Origin: Sunxiuqinia sp965372405
GTDB lineage: Bacteria; Bacteroidota; Bacteroidia; Bacteroidales; Prolixibacteraceae
Direction: 5' to 3'
Length of the DNA stretch: 64,000 bases
Assembly (NCBI GenBank): GCA_965372405.1
Contig: CBDVCE010000016.1
Span: 7,699 to 71,698 of the forward strand
Below, one piece after another: positions 58,055 to 64,000 of this stretch. The notes under the pieces are model-generated. The model was not told the DNA's origin. It made no database searches and worked only from the letters and a program-made list of their open reading frames with translations. Positions within the stretch are counted from its first letter, which is position 1. Each line of letters begins with the position of its first letter. Made by a program: the position numbers and the translations under genes.

Positions 58055-60418
58055 CTAGAAATTTTCATGTTCAGTTCTATTGATTATTTCGTTTTGTAAA
58101 TCTTCACCAAGGTCATTAAAATAGTCGCTGTACCCAGCCACCCTGACAATTAAATCTTTATAGTTCTCCGGATGTTTTTGTGCATCCCGAAGTGTTTTTG
58201 CATTCACCACATTAAACTGAATATGGTGACCATCCATCCTAAAATAACTTCTTACCAAACTTGATACTTTTTGAATGGCTGTATCATCTTCAAAGAAATC
58301 AGGTGAGAACTTCTGATTCAGTAATGTTCCTCCGGTTCGCAGATGATCAATCTTTGCAGCTGACTTCACCACAGAAGTTGGCCCTTGCCTGTCAGCGCCC
58401 TGAACAGGAGAAATCCCTTCCGAAACCGGAGCTCCTGCAATACGTCCGTCTGCACTTGCTTGCATTACACTACCAAAATAAACATGACAGGTTGTTGGCA
58501 ATAGATTAATCCTGTAATCTGCTCCTCTTGAGCTTTTTCTACCATCAACGGCATTGAAGTAAATCTCAAAAACATCCTTTAAATGCACATCAGCATAATC
58601 ATCATCATTGCCATACTTAGGTGTTTTATAAACCAATTGATAACGCAGCTCTTCATCAGTCTCAAAATTATTCTGAAGAGCATTCATAAACTGCTCCATC
58701 GTTCGGGTTTTATCTTCAAAGACATGTTTTCTCAAAGCAGTCAGGCTATCTGTAATGGTTCCCACTCCAACTCCCTGAATATAGCTGGTATTATACCTTG
58801 CACCTCCATTTATGTAGTCTATTCCCCGGGCAACGCAATCATCAATGATTAAGGAAAGAAATGGTGTTGGCATATGATTAATAAAAGTCTTTTCAATAAT
58901 ATTGCTCCCTTTAATTTTGGTATCCACAAAATGCTTCACTTGCTTTTCAAAAGCCGAAAGCAAATCACCCATTGAATTAAACTCACCCGGATCACCAGTT
59001 TGCAAACCAATATATTTTTTGGTTCTTGGATCAAAACCATTATGCATCGTTAACTCCAGAATTTTTGGCAAGTTGAAATATCCGGTCAGAATATAACTCT
59101 CTACTCCAAAAGCTCCTGTCTCCACACAACCACTTGCTCCACCATTTCTGGCATCCACAATGTCTTTACCCATTCGGGTCATTTCCTGAATAATGGCATC
59201 GGTATTAAATATTGAGGGCTGACCAAAACCAGTTTTTGTAATTTTTACAGCACGATTAATAAAGCTTTCCGGATTCTTTTTACTTAACTGAACCATTGTA
59301 CTTGGCTGAAGTAAGCGCATTTCCTCAATCACATCAAGCAGAATAAACGACATTTCATTGACTGCATCCGATCCATCTGGCTTAACACCCCCAAGGTTGA
59401 TTAGTGCAAAATCAGTGTATGTATTACTTTCCAATGCAGTAATACCAACCTTTGGCGGTGCGGGGTGATTATTAAATTTAATCCAGAATGAATGCAGAAT
59501 CTCAACTGCCTCTTTTTTAGTTAAAGTTCTAGCCTCTATCTCCCTCTTATAAAATGGATACAGATGCTGATCCAATCGGCCCGGATTAAAAGAGTCCCAT
59601 GGATTAAGCTCAGTAACCACACCTAAATGCACAAACCAGTAATACTGCAGTGCCTCATGGAAGGTTTTTGGAGCATTGGCCGGAACATTCAAACATATCT
59701 GAGCCATCTTTTCAAGCTCCAATCTTCTAGCTTCATTCTGTTCTTGCTGTCCAAGTTCATGTAATTTATCAGCATGACGGCTAGCAAACACAATCAGCGT
59801 TTCAGCAGCAATCTTCATTGCCTTCAGCTCTTCATGCTTATCGTAGGCTTGAGCATCATTATAAAAATCTAGCGTTGAAATGCTTTCTTCTACATCTTGA
59901 ATAATATCAAGCATTCCTTTCTTATAGATTTTATCACCCGCAACAGTATGCCCAGGTGCCCTCTGCTCCATAAATTCCGTAAAAATACCGGCAGCATAAG
60001 CATCTTTCCATCCCTGACTCACACTGTTCATGATCCGATCCCTATTTGATCTGCCTTTCCAAAATGGGATAATGGTATCTTCAAATGCCTTTCGGGTTTC
60101 ATCATCTACACGAAACCAAACCTTTTCACGTGTATTCAAAATGTCCAAATCCAGCAATGAATGCACATTAATTTCCGGATAAGTTGGTGTTGATTTAGGC
60201 GCAGAACCACGCTCTCCAACAATAAGCTCATCATCATTAATGCATACAAACTTATTCTCCATGATGTAGCGAAAAGCTTTTGCACGCTGCACTGGAACTG
60301 AATCTCCAAAAGCCATATGATTCTTGTAAAATTCGGTAATTAGAAGTCCACGCTCAGCAGAAATCCGATTGACTGCATTTAAACTTTGTTCTCTAAGTTT
60401 TTTTATCCTTGGTGTCAT
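58055..60418 (-). CDS. hypD: Glycyl radical enzyme, trans-4-hydroxyproline dehydratase-like
   Basis: A 787-residue anaerobic radical enzyme. The thiyl Cys (about 429) lies in GGASGCVETGAFG; the C-V-E pattern marks the dehydratase/lyase branch, not pyruvate formate-lyase. The glycyl radical loop is IVRVAGYSDYFND near residue 760. FTEFMEQRAPGHTV, PAPPKVGITALESNTYTDFA and TPKYGNDDDYAD match, from memory, the Clostridioides hydroxyproline dehydratase HypD closely, so this assignment is favoured over glycerol, choline or propanediol lyases. I start at ATG 60418 because MTPRIKKLREQS aligns with that family's N-terminus; an ATG at 60439 adds seven residues. The activase gene lies just upstream. No proC-like reductase is in the window. 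Confidence 0.85.
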   Translation of the reverse strand: MTPRIKKLREQSLNAVNRISAERGLLITEFYKNHMAFGDSVPVQRAKAFRYIMENKFVCINDDELIVGERGSAPKSTPTYPEINVHSLLDLDILNTREKVWFRVDDETRKAFEDTIIPFWKGRSNRDRIMNSVSQGWKDAYAAGIFTEFMEQRAPGHTVAGDKIYKKGMLDIIQDVEESISTLDFYNDAQAYDKHEELKAMKIAAETLIVFASRHADKLHELGQQEQNEARRLELEKMAQICLNVPANAPKTFHEALQYYWFVHLGVVTELNPWDSFNPGRLDQHLYPFYKREIEARTLTKKEAVEILHSFWIKFNNHPAPPKVGITALESNTYTDFALINLGGVKPDGSDAVNEMSFILLDVIEEMRLLQPSTMVQLSKKNPESFINRAVKITKTGFGQPSIFNTDAIIQEMTRMGKDIVDARNGGASGCVETGAFGVESYILTGYFNLPKILELTMHNGFDPRTKKYIGLQTGDPGEFNSMGDLLSAFEKQVKHFVDTKIKGSNIIEKTFINHMPTPFLSLIIDDCVARGIDYINGGARYNTSYIQGVGVGTITDSLTALRKHVFEDKTRTMEQFMNALQNNFETDEELRYQLVYKTPKYGNDDDYADVHLKDVFEIYFNAVDGRKSSRGADYRINLLPTTCHVYFGSVMQASADGRIAGAPVSEGISPVQGADRQGPTSVVKSAAKIDHLRTGGTLLNQKFSPDFFEDDTAIQKVSSLVRSYFRMDGHHIQFNVVNAKTLRDAQKHPENYKDLIVRVAGYSDYFNDLGEDLQNEIINRTEHENF

Positions 60419-60502
60419 GATTTTCTTTTTTAAGTTCATCCGTACATGAGTTCATAAGTACTAAGTTTCCTGTGATTGAACCTTAGTCATTTGTACTGAC
60501 AC

Positions 60503-61300
60503 TCATCCTCCAATTCTTACATTGAAACCAGCTTTTTCAAACTGTTCTTTAATAGCACGTAGTTGATCTTTATTCAGATTCTCACTATTCCCCATGCGAT
60601 TTTCTAAGCCAAATCGCTTATATTTTTGAGCAGCAATTTTATGATAGGGCAGCAGATCAACTCCATCGATTTCCCGTTCCAAATCCTTTAGAAAATCAAT
60701 GCTTTCTTTAATATTTTCACCACCATCAGTAATCGAAGGAATTACAGGAATTCGAATCCGAACTTTATTCCCAGCACTTAATAAATGCTGAATATTTTCA
60801 AGAATAAGCCTGTTACTAACCCTGGTATATTTCTGATGAGATGCATCATTCATCAATTTCAGATCAACCAGAAATAAATCCGTAAAATCAGCCACTTGAG
60901 ATAAAATATCCCAGGATGAAAAAGCTGAAGTATCGACTGTGGTATGAATCCCAACAGACTGACATCTTCTTAATGCATCAATCAAAAACTGATGTTGCAA
61001 CAAAGGCTCTCCTCCCGAAAAAGTAACTCCCCCGCCTGACTCTTCCATAAAAACCCGTTCCTTTTCAATCTCACTCATCAACTGATTCACAGTTATTTCA
61101 AATCCAACCATTTCTTCATCAGTATGTGTTTTCCCATTTAACTGAACCGATCTGGAAACACACACTGGCTTAATATCAATGCTTTCCGGATTATGGCACC
61201 ACCAGCATTCCAGCGGACAACCTTTCATAAAGACTGTAGTTCGGATGCCCGGCCCATCATGCACCGCAAAACGTTTGATATCGAAAATGATACCTTTCAT
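60503..61300 (-). CDS. Glycyl radical enzyme activase (radical SAM)
   Basis: A 265-residue radical-SAM enzyme that installs the glycyl radical on the neighbouring enzyme. The [4Fe-4S] motif CxxxCxxC is in MKGCPLECWWCHNPES, and VTFSGGEPLLQ is the SAM-binding GGE motif. The N-terminal FDIKRFAVHDGPGIRTTVF is typical of activases. The cysteine-rich ferredoxin insert found in many dehydratase activases is absent, so this one has the compact form seen in pyruvate formate-lyase activase. It precedes the glycyl radical enzyme by 84 bp on the same strand. Confidence 0.93.
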   Translation of the reverse strand: MKGIIFDIKRFAVHDGPGIRTTVFMKGCPLECWWCHNPESIDIKPVCVSRSVQLNGKTHTDEEMVGFEITVNQLMSEIEKERVFMEESGGGVTFSGGEPLLQHQFLIDALRRCQSVGIHTTVDTSAFSSWDILSQVADFTDLFLVDLKLMNDASHQKYTRVSNRLILENIQHLLSAGNKVRIRIPVIPSITDGGENIKESIDFLKDLEREIDGVDLLPYHKIAAQKYKRFGLENRMGNSENLNKDQLRAIKEQFEKAGFNVRIGG

Positions 61301-61625
61301 ATGAGTTATGATTGATTATTTAATATTGATTATTGATGAGAAAAATTGCCACGGGAAAAAAAGGGAAGAAAGAAGTATTCAATTGATCCAGCATTCGTAC
61401 AAACCTTTGCCGAAATTGTGATACAAATTTGAATAGTATTTGATTTTGAACCTCATTTGCTGCAAATTAGAACTTTTTCACAATTTAAAGAAACTATTAA
61501 ATCATGCATTTGTTATTTAGAATAGTTACAAACAATAGCGAATAAAGGATAGATTTGTCTACTACAGGACAAACAAGATGGACTGATAACTCTACTTTTG
61601 AGTAGAAACAATAAAGATTAATACG
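61301..61625. other. Divergent intergenic region, no gene seen
   Basis: About 325 bases between the leftward activase and the rightward DUF4395 gene. It is AT-rich with no ORF or RNA gene seen; one -7 box at 61550-61557. Confidence 0.5.
61550..61557 (+). promoter_or_regulatory. Likely -7 box of the DUF4395 gene
   Basis: TAGATTTG is an exact TANNTTTG match 68 bp before the ATG. No clear -33 element. Confidence 0.4.
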
Positions 61626-62066
61626 ATGAAGAATTTATTTTGCCCAATATCAGACGAACGAATAAATGAGCAGGTCACCAGACTAAATGCTCTATTCACA
61701 ATCTTAACGATAGTTTTAGCCTTTGCATTAGGCTCAACAATATTCCTTGTTTTTCTGGTTGCTGACTTTTACATCCGTGCTTTTACCAGACTAAAGCACA
61801 GCCCAATCAGCTATTTGAGTTCGAGCTTAAGCAACGCTTTGAATTTACCATTGAAACAAATTGACAAAGCTCCAAAAATATTTGCAGCAAGAATGGGATT
61901 TGTAATGTCAACAATTATAGCTGTGCTATTTATACTTAATTACACATTCTCGTCGATGGTACTTGCAGGTATTCTTGTGTTTTTTGCAGGACTGGAATTT
62001 GCTTTTGCAATTTGCGTTGGATGTACCATCTACACCTATTTAGTACTTCCTTTTAATAAAGATTAG
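61626..62066 (+). CDS. DUF4395 family membrane protein
   Basis: A 146-residue membrane protein. CPISDERINEQVTRLNA at the N-terminus is characteristic of DUF4395, with a conserved Cys before the first span. Four hydrophobic segments follow (about 23-47, 87-106, 108-127 and 130-142), and GCTIYTYLVLP near the end holds a second conserved Cys. Function unknown; relatives are often near thioredoxin or rhodanese genes, none of which are seen here. It is transcribed singly and ends at a strong terminator. Confidence 0.85.
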   Translation: MKNLFCPISDERINEQVTRLNALFTILTIVLAFALGSTIFLVFLVADFYIRAFTRLKHSPISYLSSSLSNALNLPLKQIDKAPKIFAARMGFVMSTIIAVLFILNYTFSSMVLAGILVFFAGLEFAFAICVGCTIYTYLVLPFNKD

Positions 62067-62090
62067 TTTTCTCAAAACCAACATTTCTCA

Positions 62091-62113
62091 ACCGGCCTCG
62101 TGCCGGTTTTTTT
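62091..62113 (+). terminator. Terminator after the DUF4395 gene
   Basis: ACCGGC pairs with GCCGGT around CTCGT, followed by seven T. It lies 25 bp past the stop codon. Confidence 0.85.
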
Positions 62114-62222
62114 GTGCTTTCAAATACATAAATCTCATAAAACTGACGTTTTTAAAAGAATCTATCTATTCATTTTTAGCATTCATTAACATTGGTTGCA
62201 GCTTGTTAACGCTTTTGCTACC

Positions 62223-62230
62223 TATCTTTG
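62223..62230 (+). promoter_or_regulatory. Promoter of candidate small RNA
   Basis: TATCTTTG is an exact TANNTTTG match, with a TTG 17 bases upstream (in GCTTGTTAAC). No ORF follows; a strong terminator lies about 70 bp downstream. Confidence 0.55.
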
Positions 62231-62235
62231 TACTA

Positions 62236-62322
62236 TAAGATTTACAAATAAGAGACACAATTTTTTTCATAAATAAGTTTGGTTAAGAAAGAGAAAAGGA
62301 TGGACCGACATCCTTTTTTTTT
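62236..62322 (+). ncRNA. Candidate small RNA of about 85 nt
   Basis: The span from the predicted start after TATCTTTG to the hairpin AAAGGATG/CATCCTTT (stem about 62295-62316) with a nine-T tail contains no ORF with a plausible start. A promoter and an intrinsic terminator this close, with no gene between, is the usual sign of a small RNA or a premature-termination leader. I do not recognise the family. Confidence 0.45.
62294..62322 (+). terminator. Terminator of the candidate small RNA
   Basis: AAAAGGATG pairs with CATCCTTTT around GACCGA, followed by a long T run. Confidence 0.8.
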
Positions 62323-62510
62323 GTGCTCAAAAACTAAAGGCAAATATTACTTAATTCAAGTCGCAGAAATAGATCATCTTACGGCCCGGAAACATTATCT
62401 TGCATCAGCGAACGCCTATCTGACAGGGTAGGATCTTCATCTTCAATCCAAAAACAAAAACTTTCATGATTCCCGAAAATCATCAATAAGAATTACAGTT
62501 AAATGTAACG

Positions 62511-62566
62511 AACCTGAGTGAAGCGAATTTTATTCGCAGGTTTAATAATGCGGATAGAATCCGCAT
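62511..62566. repeat. Two adjacent palindromes
   Basis: AACCTG...CAGGTT encloses GCGAAT-TTT-ATTCGC, followed directly by ATGCGGAT-AGA-ATCCGCAT. No T-tract follows either, so they are not obvious terminators; they resemble dispersed intergenic palindromes of Bacteroidota. Confidence 0.5.
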
Positions 62567-62764
62567 CACCCTATGATTTCAAAATATTGAATTGATAAAT
62601 AAACAATGGAGTGGGGTAATTTGAGTTTTCAATAGTGGATGAGGCTATGTGCTGCAAGTAGTTAGAAAGAGATCCTAAGCTAAATCTCATTAGAATGTTT
62701 GGCGTGGTCTCTTGTTCATCTCGATTTAAAAGATTATTTTAAACAAACTGTTCATAGCTCCCAA

Positions 62765-63964
62765 ATGAAAATACATGCAGCAAATAGAATTAAACATATA
62801 ACATACAGATATACTATTATTTTATTGTTCCTGCTTTTTACTCCAGGGATTCTTCAATCACAAAACGATTATCTAAGAACAAAATATTTTACATTAGAAG
62901 ACGGTCTTTCGCAAGTATCTTGCAATAGTCTTCAACTCGATAAATCAGGTTTTTTATGGATTGCCACAGAAAATGGATTAAACCGGTTCGATGGGAAAGA
63001 GTTTAGACAGTTTAAATATAGTGAGTCAGATTCTTTAAGTATTTCCGGTAACTACATAACGGAATTATTAGTTGATGAAAAAGGAGAGATTTGGATTGGT
63101 ACTGTTGGAAATGGATTAAATTATTACATCCAGGAACAGGAAATTTTTCAAAGAATTAAATTGAAATTTTCAAAAACTAAAAATGAAACTATTACTGCAT
63201 TAACAAGCGATGAGCAAGATAATATTTGGGTAGCATCTCAAATTTCGGGCTTACATAAATTACAACCTCAGGAAGATGGTTCTTATAAGCAAGACAGTTT
63301 TTTGTCAAATCAGTCATTAAGTGCTTTAATGCTTGACAATAACAATATGTTATGGATAGGCAGATCCGATGGTGAGATTTTTAGAATGAACCTAAATGAT
63401 GAGATTTTGTCTAAAACTTCTCTTAATCAAAAAACTGAAGGACAGATAAGTGCTTTTCACCAAACCGATAAAAATCTGTTAATTGGAAGCGAATCGGGAT
63501 TTTATATTTATGATGTTCTATCTGAAAAAATAGAATTATTTGAGCTTAATAAAGATGGTAAATTTCAAACAAAACATGTTACTTGTTTTTTAAAGGCTGG
63601 CAATTCAAGCGTTTGGATTGGTACGGGAAATGGACTTTTCTTGTTTGATTGGGCGAAGAAAAGTGTTATTCAGGAGATAAAATATGCTGAAAATAACAAC
63701 AACGGATTAAGTAACAATACTGTTTTATCATTACAGAAGCTGGACAATAATCAAGTTTTTGTAGGCACAGCCAACAATTTAGATTTGCTGGATTTTAATG
63801 AGCCATACTTTAAAAATATCTCAAGAAATAAAAGAGGCAAACACTTGTTAAATGATAATGTTGTTTTTTCAGTATTAAAAGATGAAAAAGATTTGTGGGT
63901 TGGGACATCGGATGGTGGTCTAAATTTAATTAGAGATAATAAAGTATCTGGTATAGGCGCTTAG
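62765..63964 (+). pseudogene. Hybrid two-component system sensor, truncated after the periplasmic propeller
   Basis: The 399-residue product is the N-terminal part of a hybrid two-component glycan sensor. I start at ATG 62765 (MKIHAANRIKHI, then a signal/anchor); an ATG at 62699 adds an unlikely 22-residue extension. After the signal come propeller blades of the W-[IV]-[GA]-[TS] type: GFLWIATENGLNRFDG, GEIWIGTVGNGLNYY, NIWVASQISGLHKL, MLWIGRSDGEIFRM, SVWIGTGNGLFLFD and DLWVGTSDGGLNLI. The frame then ends abruptly in SGIGA and a stop. Full-length relatives are about 1,300-1,400 residues and continue with more blades, a Y_Y_Y domain, kinase, receiver and AraC domains; all are missing. The break looks like an insertion. 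Confidence 0.75.
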
Positions 63965-64000
63965 GTCGCGATTAACTAATTTTGCCGTATGGCAAAACAA
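63965..64000 (+). mobile_element. Possible left end of an inserted element
   Basis: Directly after the premature stop the sequence changes character (GGTCGCGATTAACT) and includes an inverted repeat TTTTGCC-GTAT-GGCAAAA (63980-63997). An ATG at 63989 opens MAKQ and runs off the edge, which could be a transposase start. Too short to classify; the call rests mainly on the broken sensor gene. Confidence 0.35.

Larger units (their letters stand above)
62114..62764. other. Gene-poor region with candidate small RNA and palindromes
   Basis: About 650 bases without a protein gene. It holds a promoter-terminator pair (62223-62322), a hairpin ATGATT/AATCAT at 62466-62483, a hairpin with arms GCGAAT/ATTCGC inside 62511-62542 and a perfect 8-bp stem ATGCGGAT/ATCCGCAT at 62548-62566. 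Confidence 0.55.

Noticed and set aside
62607..62622. Third GTTACCCC-type site (GTGGGGTAAT)
   Set aside because: It is a single half-site with a mismatch at the key position on the opposite strand and has no tandem partner.

Overview
The window is a low-GC chromosomal stretch from a member of the Bacteroidota (class Bacteroidia). The evidence is TonB-dependent receptor architecture, LytTR-type and hybrid two-component regulators, TANNTTTG-type promoter boxes with few Shine-Dalgarno sequences, Bacteroidota palindromic repeats, a menaquinone operon and the ileS-dksA-like-lspA order. A glycyl radical enzyme together with menaquinone genes suggests an anaerobe or facultative anaerobe. A sulfatase and many sugar enzymes suggest a glycan degrader, possibly marine or sediment (order Marinilabiliales-like; this placement is a guess).

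Layout. 0-6 kb: the 5' end of a surface lipoprotein, an exported 1-Cys peroxiredoxin, a TonB receptor and a LytS/LytTR two-component pair. 6.4-9 kb: an SDR, an NAD-epimerase and a metallo-beta-lactamase-fold hydrolase. 9-14.5 kb: two Tat-exported Gfo/Idh/MocA oxidoreductases, a ThuA-DUF6807 fusion and a TIM-barrel isomerase/epimerase, divergent from an AraC regulator and a putative outer-membrane barrel. 16.5-21.2 kb: mpl, a PadR/HAAS membrane-protein group and an exported dipeptidase. 21.3-28.6 kb: a membrane-anchored LamG-SARP regulator, a third Gfo/Idh/MocA protein and a HEAT protein carrying two DUF1080 domains. 29.9-37.1 kb: a five-gene operon (UroD-like, sugar porter, LacI, GH38-like DUF5054, UroD-like) with a LacI-type operator at its promoter, followed by a sulfatase. 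38.9-44.2 kb: a GIY-YIG gene beside a CAT-anticodon tRNA and a degenerate tRNA copy, then lspA, a DksA-like gene and ileS. 44.5-47.4 kb: a fourth Gfo/Idh/MocA gene paired with a tetraheme cytochrome c-SUMF1 fusion. 47.7-55.6 kb: a menaquinone operon with an embedded K+ channel. 55.7-61.3 kb: a GH36-like enzyme and a hydroxyproline-dehydratase-like glycyl radical enzyme with its activase. 61.6-64 kb: a DUF4395 protein, a candidate small RNA, and a hybrid two-component sensor cut short near the right edge by what looks like an insertion.

How it fits together. Exported Gfo/Idh/MocA enzymes, DUF1080 domains (3-keto-disaccharide hydrolase family), a TIM-barrel isomerase, ThuA/DUF6807, a GH36-like enzyme, a GH38-like enzyme and a sulfatase suggest oxidative, 3-keto-type glycoside breakdown in the cell envelope alongside ordinary hydrolysis. 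The cytochrome-SUMF1 gene next to one oxidoreductase raises the possibility of a link between periplasmic sugar redox chemistry and the menaquinone pool. An identical 20-bp direct-repeat site (GTTACCCC twice, 12-bp period) lies in front of both the Gfo-DUF1080 operon and the sulfatase, and the membrane-anchored SARP regulator encoded next to the first copy is the natural candidate to bind it. The strongest leads for something undescribed are this regulator/site pair, the cytochrome-SUMF1-Gfo pair, and the UroD-porter-LacI-DUF5054-UroD operon. All functions are read from motifs and context; nothing was searched.
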